Of a DNA stretch of 39,547 bases, positions 16,289 to 25,612 are shown piece after piece (the stretch's first letter is position 1; each line of letters begins with the position of its first letter). Below the pieces are notes generated by a model that saw nothing but the letters and a program-made list of their open reading frames with translations, searched no databases and had not been told where the DNA came from. The position numbers and the translations under genes were made by a program. The stretch covers positions 1 through 39,547 of the forward strand of contig JAJXTE010000008.1 in the NCBI GenBank assembly GCA_021784115.1, in the 5' to 3' direction. Origin of the DNA: Pseudomonadota bacterium (GTDB taxonomy: Bacteria; Pseudomonadota; Gammaproteobacteria; Burkholderiales; Thiobacillaceae).

Positions 16289-16531
16289 ATGGATACCCGT
16301 CATCGCAATCCTGCGGGTGCGTTGGTGGCGCATTGCACCGACGAAGACGCCTGCACGGTTTTCAGCTGCGAAGTCTGCTTGAAGGAAGTCCCGGCCGATG
16401 CGGTCAAAGTGGCGGATGCGCAGGACTACGTCCATCATTTCTGCGGCCTTGCATGCCTCGAAATCTGGCAAAAGCAGGCCGCTATTCGCCAAGAACCCCG
16501 TCCGGCGAGGCGTTCCGATCGGCTAAAATAG
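16289..16531 (+). CDS. Small DUF3330-type putative zinc-binding protein
   Basis: An 80-residue protein with two cysteine pairs, C27/C30 ([10 protein letters not shown]) and C52/C56 ([12 protein letters not shown]), the likely zinc ribbon of the DUF3330 family. Two more cysteines (C16, C22) precede it. DUF3330 proteins have no established function; some relatives sit in mercury-resistance transposons, but nothing mobile or mercury-related is seen here. The tail ([10 protein letters not shown]) is basic. CAGGAG about 6 nt before the ATG at 16289 decides the start. The gene lies alone between divergent nnr and purL, and its stop codon overlaps the possible -10 box of purL. Confidence 0.72.
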   Translation: MDTRHRNPAGALVAHCTDEDACTVFSCEVCLKEVPADAVKVADAQDYVHHFCGLACLEIWQKQAAIRQEPRPARRSDRLK

Positions 16532-16557
16532 CGTCTTTGCCCTGTTCGCAAAGACGC
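16524..16557 (+). promoter_or_regulatory. purL leader: -10-like box and perfect 10-bp hairpin
   Basis: TAAAAT at 16524-16529 resembles a -10 box, with no good -35. GCGTCTTTGC (16531-16540) and GCAAAGACGC (16548-16557) form a perfect 10-bp stem with a 7-nt loop. The stem ends 2 nt before the purL ATG and no Shine-Dalgarno stands outside it. No T-run follows, so it is not a standard terminator. Confidence 0.6.
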
Positions 16558-16559
16558 AC

Positions 16560-19500
16560 ATGTCTTCCATCGTATCGCTCCCCGGCAGTGCCGCGCTGTC
16601 CGCCTTTCGACTCGACAAAATTCGCCAGGAAGCGGTCCGCCTCGGGGTTCCGCTGGGCGAACTGAACGCGCGCTACTGGCATTTTCTGGAAGTGGAGACC
16701 GATCTGGAGGCCGCGGCTGCGCAGCAGCTGGCCAGCACGCTGGACTACGGCACCCCGACCGACAGCCCTACGGCCGACGATGTGCAGATTCTGGTTACGC
16801 CGCGTCCGGGCACGATCTCTCCCTGGTCGTCCAAGGCAACGGATATTCTCAGAAACAGCGGCCTCGTCCAGCTTCGCCGCATCGAACGCGGCGTCGCCTA
16901 TCGCCTGCGTGATCCGCAGGGTGCTGTGCTGTCGGGACAGGCGCTGACGGCGCTGCTGCCGCTGCTGCACGACCGCATGACGGAAACCGTGATGCATTCG
17001 CTCGAGGCTGCGCACGGGCTGTTTCAGCACGTGCCGCCGCGCGAATTGACCACGGTCGACGTGATGGCGGGTGGCCGCGCGGCGCTTGAAACCGCCAACC
17101 GCGCACTGGGCCTCGCGCTGTCGGACGACGAGGTCGAGTATCTGGTCGACAACTTCACTCGCATCGGGCGCAACCCCACCGACGTCGAGCTGATGATGTT
17201 CGCGCAGGCCAACTCGGAGCACTGCCGCCACAAGATCTTCAACGCCGCCTGGGTGATCGACGGCGAAGCGCAGGCGAAATCGCTGTTCGGCATGATCCGC
17301 GACACTCACGCCGCGCATCCCGCAGGCACGGTGGTGGCGTATTCGGACAACTCCTCGGTGATCGAGGGCGCGCAGATCGATCGCTTCTATCCGCGCGCCG
17401 ACGGCAGCTACGCCTACAGCAGCGAGCTGACCCACGTGCTGATGAAGGTGGAGACGCACAACCACCCGACCGCGATCTCGCCGTTTCCGGGCGCGGCCAC
17501 CGGCAGCGGCGGCGAAATCCGCGACGAGGGTGCAACGGGCATCGGCTCCAAACCCAAGGCCGGCCTGTGCGGATTTTCGGTGTCCAACCTCAACATTCCC
17601 GGCTTCGAACAGCCATGGGAAACCAGTGCCTACGGCAAGCCCGAGCGCATCGTCACCCCGCTCGCGATCATGCTCGAGGGCCCGATCGGCGCGGCGGCGT
17701 TCAACAACGAATTCGGCCGCCCCAACCTGGCGGGCTATTTCCGTACCTTCGAAGAGACGGTTTCCGGACAGCGCCGCGGCTACCACAAGCCCATCATGCT
17801 GGCGGGTGGCGTCGGCAGCATCCGAGCTGACCACGTCGAGAAGAAGCTGCTGCCGGTCGGCACGTTGCTCATTCAACTGGGCGGCCCCGGCATGCTGATC
17901 GGGCTGGGCGGCGGCGCGGCGTCGTCGATGGATACCGGCGCCAATGCGGCCGACCTCGATTTCGATTCCGTTCAGCGCGGCAACCCCGAAATGGAGCGGC
18001 GCGCGCAGGAGGTCATCGACCGCTGCTGGCAGCTTGGCGACAAGAACCCGATCCTGTCCATCCACGACGTCGGCGCCGGCGGCCTATCGAACGCGCTGCC
18101 CGAACTGGTGCACGGCGGCGGCAAAGGCGGGCGCTTCGAATTGCGCGCCGCGCCATCCGAAGAGTCCGGCATGTCACCGCGCGAAATCTGGTGCAACGAG
18201 GCGCAGGAGCGCTACGTCCTGGCCATTCCGCCGGGTCGTGTCGGCGAGTTCCGCGCGATCTGCGAGCGCGAGCGCTGTCCGTTCGCGGTGCTCGGCGAAG
18301 CGACCGAAGACAACCATCTGCTGGTGACCGACAGCCACTTCCAGGACGCGCCGGTGGATGTGAGCCTCGACGTGATCCTCGGCAAGCCGCCGAAGATGAC
18401 GCGCGACGTCGCGCATCAGCCGGCCTTGCCGGTGCCGCTGGCGCTCGGCGGCATCGGACTGAGGGACGCCGTCTATCGCGTGCTGGCGATGCCTGGCGTG
18501 GCGTCGAAGATGTTCCTGATCTCCATCGGCGACCGCACGGTCGGCGGGCTGACCGCGCGCGACCAGTGTGTGGGACCGTGGCAGGTGCCGGTGGCCGACT
18601 GCGCGATCACGCTGGCGGGTTACCAGACCACGCAGGGCGAGGCGTTCTCCATCGGCGAGAAGGCGCCGCTGGCGCTCATCGACGCGCCAGCGTCGGGCCG
18701 CATGGCCATCGTCGAGGCGATTACCAACCTGGCTGCCGCGCGCGTCGAGGGCCTGGGCAGCGTGAAGCTGTCGGCCAACTGGATGGCACCGGCCGGCCAC
18801 CCGGGCGAGGATGCGGCGCTGTTCGACACCGTCGCCGCGGTTTCGAATTATTGTCAGGCACTGGGCGTGTCCATCCCGGTCGGCAAGGATTCGATGAGCA
18901 TGAAGACCGTGTGGGATGCAGACGGCGAGAAAAAGTCTGTGACCTCGCCGATCTCGCTGGTGATCTCGGCCTTCGCCACGACCCCCGATGCGACGCAGCA
19001 CCTGACACCGCAGTTGCGCACCGATGCCGGTGATACCGATCTGATCCTGATCGACCTCGGCGTCGGCAAGAACCGGCTTGGAGCATCGAGCTTTGCCCAG
19101 GCCTTCAAGCAGGTGGGCGACCGCTGCCCGGATGCGCCGGCGCCTGCGGCGCTTGTCGCATTCTTCGATACCATCCAGACGCTGAACGCGGCGGGCACGC
19201 TGCTCGCCTATCATGACCGTTCCGACGGCGGCCTCTTGGCCGCCTTGTGTGAAATGGCGTTCGCCGGCCATTGCGGGGTGGAGGTGGACGTGGACGAAGT
19301 GTGTTCGGACAAGATCCGCCGCGACGTGGAGGACGAAGGCCTGCCGGAGCCTGGCAGACTGGATGCCCGCGGCTATTCCGAGCGCATCTTCAACGTGCTG
19401 TTCAGCGAGGAAGCCGGGGCGCTGCTGCAGGTCCGCCGCGGCGATACCCAAACGGTGATGCAGGCCTTCTTCGATGTCGGCCTGCGCGCCGAGTTCTACA

Positions 19501-20516
19501 TCATCGGCCAGCCCAATGCGAACGACCGCGTGCGGGTGCTGCGCAAGGAGCGGGTGATCCTCGACGAGGCGCGCACCGACCTGCAAAGCGCCTGGGCGCG
19601 CACGAGCTACGAGATGGCGAAGCTGCGCGACAACCCGGCGTGCGCCGAGCAGGAATTCGCGCGCAATGCCGACGCCGCCGACCCCGGCCTGCGCTATGTG
19701 CCGGGTTTCGATGTGGACGACGACATCGCCGCGCCGTTCATCGCCAGCGGCAAGCGCGCGCGTGTCGCGGTGCTGCGCGAGCAGGGCGTCAACGGCCAGG
19801 TCGAGATGGCGGCCGCATTCGACGCCGCCGGCTTTGCCGCCATCGACGTGCACATGAGCGACATCCTGTCCGGCCGGGTGAGTCTCGCCGATTTCACCGG
19901 ACTGGCGGCATGCGGCGGCTTCAGCTACGGCGACGTGCTGGGCGCGGGGGGCGGCTGGGCCAAGTCGATCCTGTTCAACGCGCGCGCGCGCGACCAGTTC
20001 GCGGCCTTTTTCGAGCGCGCCGACACCTTCGCGCTGGGCGTCTGCAACGGCTGCCAGATGATGAGCCAGCTGCACGACCTGATCCCCGGGGCAGCCGCCT
20101 GGCCGCGTTTCGAGCGCAACCTGTCGGAACAGTTCGAGGCACGCTTCGCGCTGGTCGAGGTGCTGGATTCGCCGTCGATCTTCTTCGCCGGGATGGCGGG
20201 TTCGATGATGCCGATCGCGGTGTCGCACGGCGAAGGGCGGGTCGCATTCCGCGAACCGACGCATGTCGCACAGGCCCTGGCGACGCTGCGCTATGTCGAT
20301 CACCACGGCGCTGCCACGGAGACCTATCCGCTCAACCCCAACGGCTCGGCCGGGGGGCTCACCGGATTCACCACGACCGATGGCCGCTTCAGCATCCTGA
20401 TGCCGCATCCGGAGCGCGTGTACCGTGCCGCACAGCTGTCGTGGCGGCCTGACGCCATGGCCGGCGCGAGCCCATGGCTGCGGATGTTCCGCAATGCGCG
20501 GCGCGCGGTTGGGTGA
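16560..20516 (+). CDS. purL: Phosphoribosylformylglycinamidine synthase, large fused form
   Basis: A 1318-residue enzyme of purine synthesis that converts FGAR, glutamine and ATP to FGAM. The order is an N-terminal linker ([15 protein letters not shown]), two AIRS-type ATP-binding domains ([78 protein letters not shown]) and a C-terminal glutamine amidotransferase domain with nucleophile C1162 in GVCNGCQMM and H1283/E1285 in MPHPERVYR. The length is typical of the single-chain proteobacterial form (E. coli 1295). The ATG at 16560 fits the usual N terminus. The start region is dominated by a 10-bp hairpin ending two bases before the ATG, which could regulate translation. Confidence 0.97.
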   Translation: MSSIVSLPGSAALSAFRLDKIRQEAVRLGVPLGELNARYWHFLEVETDLEAAAAQQLASTLDYGTPTDSPTADDVQILVTPRPGTISPWSSKATDILRNSGLVQLRRIERGVAYRLRDPQGAVLSGQALTALLPLLHDRMTETVMHSLEAAHGLFQHVPPRELTTVDVMAGGRAALETANRALGLALSDDEVEYLVDNFTRIGRNPTDVELMMFAQANSEHCRHKIFNAAWVIDGEAQAKSLFGMIRDTHAAHPAGTVVAYSDNSSVIEGAQIDRFYPRADGSYAYSSELTHVLMKVETHNHPTAISPFPGAATGSGGEIRDEGATGIGSKPKAGLCGFSVSNLNIPGFEQPWETSAYGKPERIVTPLAIMLEGPIGAAAFNNEFGRPNLAGYFRTFEETVSGQRRGYHKPIMLAGGVGSIRADHVEKKLLPVGTLLIQLGGPGMLIGLGGGAASSMDTGANAADLDFDSVQRGNPEMERRAQEVIDRCWQLGDKNPILSIHDVGAGGLSNALPELVHGGGKGGRFELRAAPSEESGMSPREIWCNEAQERYVLAIPPGRVGEFRAICERERCPFAVLGEATEDNHLLVTDSHFQDAPVDVSLDVILGKPPKMTRDVAHQPALPVPLALGGIGLRDAVYRVLAMPGVASKMFLISIGDRTVGGLTARDQCVGPWQVPVADCAITLAGYQTTQGEAFSIGEKAPLALIDAPASGRMAIVEAITNLAAARVEGLGSVKLSANWMAPAGHPGEDAALFDTVAAVSNYCQALGVSIPVGKDSMSMKTVWDADGEKKSVTSPISLVISAFATTPDATQHLTPQLRTDAGDTDLILIDLGVGKNRLGASSFAQAFKQVGDRCPDAPAPAALVAFFDTIQTLNAAGTLLAYHDRSDGGLLAALCEMAFAGHCGVEVDVDEVCSDKIRRDVEDEGLPEPGRLDARGYSERIFNVLFSEEAGALLQVRRGDTQTVMQAFFDVGLRAEFYIIGQPNANDRVRVLRKERVILDEARTDLQSAWARTSYEMAKLRDNPACAEQEFARNADAADPGLRYVPGFDVDDDIAAPFIASGKRARVAVLREQGVNGQVEMAAAFDAAGFAAIDVHMSDILSGRVSLADFTGLAACGGFSYGDVLGAGGGWAKSILFNARARDQFAAFFERADTFALGVCNGCQMMSQLHDLIPGAAAWPRFERNLSEQFEARFALVEVLDSPSIFFAGMAGSMMPIAVSHGEGRVAFREPTHVAQALATLRYVDHHGAATETYPLNPNGSAGGLTGFTTTDGRFSILMPHPERVYRAAQLSWRPDAMAGASPWLRMFRNARRAVG

Positions 20517-20532
20517 TGGGCGCCGACTATGC

Positions 20533-20566
20533 GAAAATAGCGGGCTTTGTCGTTTTCAATCCCGCT
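20533..20566 (+). promoter_or_regulatory. ppc leader: AAAATAGCG motif and hairpin
   Basis: GAAAAT at 20533-20538 is -10-like. AGCGGG (20539-20544) and CCCGCT (20561-20566) form a 6-bp stem with a 16-nt loop. The AAAATAGCG string and the stem starting just after it recall the purL leader. Confidence 0.4.
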
Positions 20567-20589
20567 GTGCCGGGCATTAATTTCCTGCC

Positions 20590-23409
20590 ATGAATGCACC
20601 CGAAAACCTCCTGACGGATGACCACCTGCGTGCGCAGGTCAAGCTGCTGGGCACCCTGCTGGGCCAGGTGCTGCTGCAGTTCGCTGGCGAAGACGTGTTC
20701 GAGGCGGTGGAAACCCTGCGCCGCGGCTTTACAGAACTGCAGCAGCAGGAAGACCAGCAGCGCCGCACCGAACTCATGGCGATGATCGATGCCATGCCGG
20801 CCCCGAAGGTCGAACTGGTGGTGCGTGCCTTTTCCGGTTATTTCAAGCTGGTCAACGTGGCGGAGGAAAGTTTCGCTCACCGCAACCGCCGCCGCCTGCT
20901 GTCGCACGGCCTGGCGCTGTGGGAGGGCTCGTTCGATCACACCCTGGCGGCCCTCAAGGCGCAGGGCCTTTCGGCGAATACGCTGCAGGGCATGGTCGAC
21001 CGCTTGCACTACGCGCCGGTGTTCACCGCCCACCCCACCGAAGCGCGCCGCCGTGCAGTCATGGAAGGCATGCGCCGGGTTTTTCTGATTTGCGACCAGC
21101 TCTACAGCCCCACGCTGGGGGTGAACGACCAGCGCGAACTGGAAGCGCAGCTGGCCGCCGAGATCCAGGTGATGTGGCGCACCGACGAACTGCGCACCGC
21201 CAAGCTCGAAGTGCGCGATGAAGTGCGCAACGGGCTGTATTACGTGCGGGAAAGCCTGTTCGAGGCGGTGCCGAAGGCGTACTACTATTTCGAGAAGGCC
21301 CTGCGCAAGCATTACGGCGTGAGCGCGGACGGTGTCGCCACGGTCGGTGTGCCGAGCTTCATCCGTTTCGGCTCGTGGATCGGCGGCGACCGCGACGGTA
21401 ACCCCTTCGTTACGGCTGACGTGACCGAGTGGACGGTGCATACGCAGATGCAGACGGCGCTCAGCGAATACCGCGCGCGGGTACTGGCGCTGCGGCAGAC
21501 CCTCACCCACAGCATTGGCTGGTGCACGCCTTCGACTGCCTTCCTGGACCGGCTGGATGAATACGAGGCCGAGTTCGGCGAGCAGGTGTTCCGCGGCACC
21601 GCCGTGCAGATATACAGCCGCGAGCCTTACCGTCGCATGGCGGCGATGATGCTGGCGCGTCTCGATGCGAACCTGTCCTATGTCCACCAGTGCCTGGCCG
21701 ACGTGCCGAGCTTCACGTCGCACCTGGCGTACGAGAACGCGACGGCCTTCCTCGACGACCTCTATCTGGTGCGCGATTCGCTGGTCAGCCATGGCGACCG
21801 CATCGTCGCCATGCAGGACCTGCAGGCGCTGATCCGGCTGGTCGAGAGCTTCGGCTTCCACCTGCTTCAGCTCGACATCCGCCAGGAGTCCACCGTGCAC
21901 TCGCGCACGGTCGTGGCGGTGCTGGCGCAGGTCGATCCCGATTTTGATTACAAGTCGGCAAGCGAAGCCGAGCGCCTGCAGCGTTTGGCCGCCTGGATCG
22001 GCCATATCGACCCGATCGAGATCAACGACGGTGCGCTGGACGATGAGGCGCGCGAGACGCTTGCGGTGTTCCGCCGCATGGCCAAGCTGCAGGCCGAGGT
22101 GGGCGACGAGGTCTTCGGCACCTATGTGATCTCGATGACCCATAGCGCATCGCATGTGATGGAAGTCATGCTGCTGGCGCGGCTGGTCGGTCTGTGCGGC
22201 CACAACGGCCGGGACTGGTCCTGCCGCATCCAGGTCGCACCGCTTTTCGAGACGGTCGACGACCTGCAGCGCAGCGAGTCCATCCTCGACCAGTTGCTGT
22301 CGAACAAGGTCTACCGTGCGCTGGTGGCGGCCAACGGCAACCACCAGGAAGTCATGCTCGGCTATTCCGATTCGTGCAAGGACGGCGGCATCCTGGCGTC
22401 GAACTGGAACCTCTACCAGGCGCAGCTTTCCATCATCGCGCTGACCCAGCATTACGGCGTCGAATGCCGCCTGTTCCACGGCCGCGGCGGCACGGTGGGA
22501 CGCGGCGGCGGCCCGACCCACGATGCGATCCTGTCGCAGCCGCCCGGCACCGTGAATGGCGAAATCAAGTTCACCGAGCAGGGCGAGATGCTGTACTACA
22601 AGTACGGCAATCCCGAGACCGCCAGCTATGAAATCGGCATGGGGGTCACCGGCCTGCTCAAGGCGAGTGCGACGGCGCTCGCCCAGAGCGAGGTGCGCTA
22701 CCCGCAGGAGTATCTCGACTGGATGCGTGACATCGCCGCGGCCGGCGAGAAAAGCTACCGTGCCCTGATCGGCATGCCGGGCTTCATTGATTATTTCTAC
22801 GAAAGCACGCCCGTCACCGAGATCGGCCTGCTCAACATCGGCAGCCGTCCGTCGCATCGCAAGAAGGCGGATCGCTCGCTCGGATCGATCCGAGCCATTC
22901 CGTGGGTGTTTGGCTGGGCCCAGTCGCGCCACACGCTGCCGGCCTGGTACGGGATCGGGTCTGCGCTGAAGGGCTTTATCGAGGCCGACCCGACGGGACT
23001 CGAGCGCTTGCGGGCCATGTATCGCGAGTGGCCGTTCTTCCGCAGCTTATTGTCCAACGTGCAGATGTCGCTGACCAAGGCCGACATGGAAATTGCCGAG
23101 GAATACGCGCGCCTGTGCGACCATCCGAACACCATGACGATCTATCGCGCGATCGCGGACGAATTCGCGCTGGCGGTGGCCGGGGTCAAGCAGGTCGCGC
23201 AGATCGAGACCCTGCTGGAAGACAACCAGTCCCTCGCCTTGTCGCTTTCGCGCCGTCGTCCCTACATCGACCCCATCAACCACATCCAGGTCCGCATGCT
23301 TAAACGCTATCGTTCCGAGAGCGTGTGGGATGCCGAACAGGAATCGTGGCTGACGCCGCTGATGCGCTCGATCAACGCGATCGCGTCCGGGATGCGCAAC
23401 ACCGGCTGA
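20590..23409 (+). CDS. ppc: Phosphoenolpyruvate carboxylase
   Basis: A 939-residue anaplerotic enzyme that carboxylates PEP with bicarbonate to oxaloacetate. The first active-site motif FTAHPTEARRR contains H148. The second region has GYSDSCKDGG (K597), followed by FHGRGGTVGRGGGPTHDAIL and QPPGTVNGEIKFTEQGE. The C terminus has NVQMSLTKADMEIA and ends SGMRNTG, which closes the effector-binding part. The motif-1 tail (EARRR) differs from the more common E-V-x-R form. The ATG at 20590 gives a plausible N terminus and has no clear Shine-Dalgarno. A 191-residue membrane protein starts one base after its stop, so the two are probably cotranscribed. Confidence 0.96.
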   Translation: MNAPENLLTDDHLRAQVKLLGTLLGQVLLQFAGEDVFEAVETLRRGFTELQQQEDQQRRTELMAMIDAMPAPKVELVVRAFSGYFKLVNVAEESFAHRNRRRLLSHGLALWEGSFDHTLAALKAQGLSANTLQGMVDRLHYAPVFTAHPTEARRRAVMEGMRRVFLICDQLYSPTLGVNDQRELEAQLAAEIQVMWRTDELRTAKLEVRDEVRNGLYYVRESLFEAVPKAYYYFEKALRKHYGVSADGVATVGVPSFIRFGSWIGGDRDGNPFVTADVTEWTVHTQMQTALSEYRARVLALRQTLTHSIGWCTPSTAFLDRLDEYEAEFGEQVFRGTAVQIYSREPYRRMAAMMLARLDANLSYVHQCLADVPSFTSHLAYENATAFLDDLYLVRDSLVSHGDRIVAMQDLQALIRLVESFGFHLLQLDIRQESTVHSRTVVAVLAQVDPDFDYKSASEAERLQRLAAWIGHIDPIEINDGALDDEARETLAVFRRMAKLQAEVGDEVFGTYVISMTHSASHVMEVMLLARLVGLCGHNGRDWSCRIQVAPLFETVDDLQRSESILDQLLSNKVYRALVAANGNHQEVMLGYSDSCKDGGILASNWNLYQAQLSIIALTQHYGVECRLFHGRGGTVGRGGGPTHDAILSQPPGTVNGEIKFTEQGEMLYYKYGNPETASYEIGMGVTGLLKASATALAQSEVRYPQEYLDWMRDIAAAGEKSYRALIGMPGFIDYFYESTPVTEIGLLNIGSRPSHRKKADRSLGSIRAIPWVFGWAQSRHTLPAWYGIGSALKGFIEADPTGLERLRAMYREWPFFRSLLSNVQMSLTKADMEIAEEYARLCDHPNTMTIYRAIADEFALAVAGVKQVAQIETLLEDNQSLALSLSRRRPYIDPINHIQVRMLKRYRSESVWDAEQESWLTPLMRSINAIASGMRNTG

Positions 23410-23410
23410 C

Positions 23411-23986
23411 ATGGACCAGGGCAAGCGCGCGTCCTCTCCCGTTCAGCCGAAGCGGCGCGGCCTGCTCGTCTCGATCGGCCTGAACGTCGTGCTGCTTTTG
23501 CTGGTCTTTGGCCTGACGCTGTATGCCTTCATGCTCAATGTCGATCTGGGCGACGTCAAGCGGCGCCTGTCCAAGGAAGTCGAGACGCGCCAGCAGACCG
23601 AGGGCTACCTGATCGAGACGCGCAACCAGCTGACCGAGAGCCTGCGCGAAATCGAGCAGCTGAAGGCGCAGCTGGCCTACAAGGAGACCGATGTCCAGCC
23701 GGCGACGGCGGCAGCCAAGCCGGCCTTGCCGGTGGTCGTCAACTTCCGGTCGTCGATGCTCGGCAAGGGACTGGTGGCGGAGATCGAAAACACCAGCGAC
23801 CGCAATCTCACCGTGATCCTGGCGGTGCGCAATCCCACTCTGTCGACCGCACGCCGTTTCAAGCTCGATCTGGAACCCGGAGCCACCACCGATTTCGGCC
23901 ATCTGGAAGGCTGGCAGTTTGCTTCGGGCGACGAGGTGGGGCTGTTCAACGACGAATTCGGCGCCCTCAAGATCACGGTGCCTTGA
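23411..23986 (+). CDS. Uncharacterised membrane-anchored coiled-coil protein
   Basis: A 191-residue protein of unknown function. A basic N terminus (QPKRRG) precedes one transmembrane helix at about 18-43 (LLVSIGLNVVLLLLVFGLTLYAF). A coiled coil runs from about 48 to 90 (RRLSKEVETRQQTEG, LREIEQLKAQL), then a short Ala/Pro linker. The C-terminal domain (about 107-191) is probably all-beta: GKGLVAEIENTSDRN, FKLDLEPGATTDFG, HLEGWQFASGDEV. By the positive-inside rule that domain should be periplasmic. NTSDRNLTV followed by a GATTDFGH-type turn resembles beta-sandwich domains that bind or scaffold, but I cannot name it. It starts one base after ppc and precedes hemN by 75 bp. Confidence 0.7.
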   Translation: MDQGKRASSPVQPKRRGLLVSIGLNVVLLLLVFGLTLYAFMLNVDLGDVKRRLSKEVETRQQTEGYLIETRNQLTESLREIEQLKAQLAYKETDVQPATAAAKPALPVVVNFRSSMLGKGLVAEIENTSDRNLTVILAVRNPTLSTARRFKLDLEPGATTDFGHLEGWQFASGDEVGLFNDEFGALKITVP

Positions 23987-24033
23987 CGGCGATCGGGCGG
24001 CGCTGGATTTCGTGCCCGCGTTGTGATAAAAAG

Positions 24034-24050
24034 ACATCGTTATCCGATGT
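24034..24050 (+). promoter_or_regulatory. Inverted repeat upstream of hemN
   Basis: ACATCG (24034-24039) and CGATGT (24045-24050) flank TTATC, directly before the GAGG Shine-Dalgarno at 24051-24054. An extended -10-like TGATAAAAA lies at 24024-24032, so the repeat may overlap the transcription start. It could be an operator; no FNR box was found. Confidence 0.35.
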
Positions 24051-24061
24051 GAGGCGCTCCG

Positions 24062-25432
24062 ATGTCCTCGACCACCCTGGAACTGCTCCAGAAATACAGC
24101 GTACCCGGCCCGCGCTATACGTCCTATCCCACCGCGCCCTATTTCAGCGCGGCTTTCGGCGAGGCGGACTGGCTTGATGCGCTGAACGCGCCCGCGCCGG
24201 GCCGCGGGCTCTCGCTGTATGCCCACATCCCGTTCTGCGATTCGCTTTGCTACTACTGCGGCTGCAACATGGTGGCGACGCGCGACTACAGCAAGACCCA
24301 GCCCTATCTGGACACGCTCGAGCGGGAAATGGCCTGCACGGCGCAGCAGGTCGACCCCTCACGCGTGGTGCACCAGCTGCACTGGGGCGGCGGCACGCCC
24401 ACCTATCTGAACCCCGACGATATCCGCCGCCTGATGGCGATGATGCGGCAGCATTTCACCCTGGCCGATGATGCCGAGATCAGCTGCGAGGTCGATCCGC
24501 GCGAACTGACGCGTGCGCACCTGGAAGCGCTGCGCGAATCCGGCTTCAACCGCCTGTCTTTCGGCGTGCAGGACATGGACCCCGACGTGCAGCAGGCGGT
24601 CAATCGCATCCAGTCCGAATTCCTGATCCAGCAGGTGCTCGACTGGTCGCGCGAGCTGGGTTTTTCCAGCATCAACCTGGATCTGATCGTCGGCCTGCCG
24701 AAGCAGACGGTCGCCAGCTTCAGCCGCACGCTGGAACGGGTCACCGAGTGGTCGCCCGACCGCCTGGCGGTGTTTGCCTATGCCCACGTGCCGTGGTTGA
24801 AAAAACACCAGAACCTGATCCGCGAGGCGGATCTGCCCGACGCCGCGACCCGTCTCGGCCTGCAGCAGGCGGTGAACGAAATGCTGGGGGCGGTGGGCTA
24901 CGTCAACATCGGCCTCGACCACTTCGCCCGCCCCGACGACGAACTGGTGCGCGCGCAGCAGAACAAGACGCTGTGGCGCAACTTCCAGGGCTACACCACG
25001 CACAAGGATTGCGACATCCTGGCGTTCGGCGTCTCCAGCATCAGCCAGACGGCCGACGTGTACATGCAGAACGACAAGAATCTCAAGCGCTACCAGGACC
25101 GTGTCGCCAAGACCGGGTTCGCCGTCGAGCGCGGCCTCAAGCTGACCCGCGACGACCAGATCCGACGCGACGCCATCACCCGCGTGATGTGCGATCTGGA
25201 ACTCAACTTCGCGACCTTCGGCCGGGAATGGAACATCGCCTTCACCGACTATTTCGCCGATGCGCTGACCGATCTGCGCCCGCTCGCCGACGACGGGCTG
25301 GTCACGGTGGAGCCGGAGCGGGTCAGCGTCACCCCGCGTGGCCGGCTGTTCCTGCGCAACATCGGCATGTGCTTCGACCGCTACCTGAAGGAAGCGGCCA
25401 GCGCGCAGCCGCGCTACTCGCGCACTGCCTGA
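24062..25432 (+). CDS. hemN: Oxygen-independent coproporphyrinogen III dehydrogenase
   Basis: A 456-residue radical-SAM enzyme that decarboxylates coproporphyrinogen III to protoporphyrinogen IX without oxygen, the anaerobic branch of heme synthesis. The N-terminal PGPRYTSYPTAPYF is characteristic. The [4Fe-4S] cysteines are C59, C63 and C66 in HIPFCDSLCYYCGC, with the extra C68 typical of true HemN. GGGTPTYL, CEVDPRELT, RLSFGVQDMD and NLDLIVGLPKQT follow, and the C-terminal HemN domain begins near KLTRDDQIRRDAI. These features separate it from HemW-type proteins. GAGG is 7 nt before the ATG. It would supply heme for the cbb3 oxidase encoded nearby under low oxygen. Confidence 0.95.
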   Translation: MSSTTLELLQKYSVPGPRYTSYPTAPYFSAAFGEADWLDALNAPAPGRGLSLYAHIPFCDSLCYYCGCNMVATRDYSKTQPYLDTLEREMACTAQQVDPSRVVHQLHWGGGTPTYLNPDDIRRLMAMMRQHFTLADDAEISCEVDPRELTRAHLEALRESGFNRLSFGVQDMDPDVQQAVNRIQSEFLIQQVLDWSRELGFSSINLDLIVGLPKQTVASFSRTLERVTEWSPDRLAVFAYAHVPWLKKHQNLIREADLPDAATRLGLQQAVNEMLGAVGYVNIGLDHFARPDDELVRAQQNKTLWRNFQGYTTHKDCDILAFGVSSISQTADVYMQNDKNLKRYQDRVAKTGFAVERGLKLTRDDQIRRDAITRVMCDLELNFATFGREWNIAFTDYFADALTDLRPLADDGLVTVEPERVSVTPRGRLFLRNIGMCFDRYLKEAASAQPRYSRTA

Positions 25433-25500
25433 GCTTCGGGGCAGGGGGCTGGCGGGGCCGTCGTGCCCTACGGTCGGCGTTGTTCCGTTGACCGATTCCA

Positions 25501-25530
25501 TTGACAAAAAGCGTGCAACCCCGCAATAGT
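25501..25530 (+). promoter_or_regulatory. Candidate sigma70 promoter of the diguanylate cyclase gene
   Basis: A perfect TTGACA at 25501-25506 lies 18 bp before AATAGT at 25525-25530. It sits in the 167-bp gap after hemN and would make a leader of about 60 nt carrying the small ORF at 25562. Confidence 0.5.
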
Positions 25531-25561
25531 CTGCTCCATAACAAGCGGAGGACAGCGGACG

Positions 25562-25597
25562 ATGCAGGCCAGTAAATTCAGGCCCGGCGACCGGTAG
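25562..25597 (+). CDS. Putative 11-residue leader peptide
   Basis: ATG at 25562 to TAG at 25595-25597 encodes MQASKFRPGDR. A strong GGAGG at 25547-25551 lies about 10 nt upstream, better than anything in front of the following gene. The stop is 2 nt before the diguanylate cyclase ATG at 25600, which suggests coupled translation or reinitiation. No attenuator-type codon run is present. It could be a chance small ORF; the Shine-Dalgarno is the main argument for it. Confidence 0.45.
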   Translation: MQASKFRPGDR

Positions 25598-25612
25598 GCA
25601 TGGCACCGGTCG
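25588..25612 (+). promoter_or_regulatory. Hairpin presenting the diguanylate cyclase start codon in its loop
   Basis: CGACCGGT (25588-25595) and ACCGGTCG (25605-25612) are perfect 8-bp complements. The 9-nt loop 25596-25604 contains the ATG at 25600-25602. The leader peptide reads through the left arm, so translating ribosomes would melt the stem. Confidence 0.6.

Noticed and set aside
18174-20408. 744-codon open frame antisense to purL
   Set aside because: It is a shadow of the strongly conserved PurL frame, with the His/Arg/Gly-rich composition typical of such shadows.
20527-22932. 801-codon open frame antisense to ppc
   Set aside because: It is a shadow of PEP carboxylase, with no recognisable motif.
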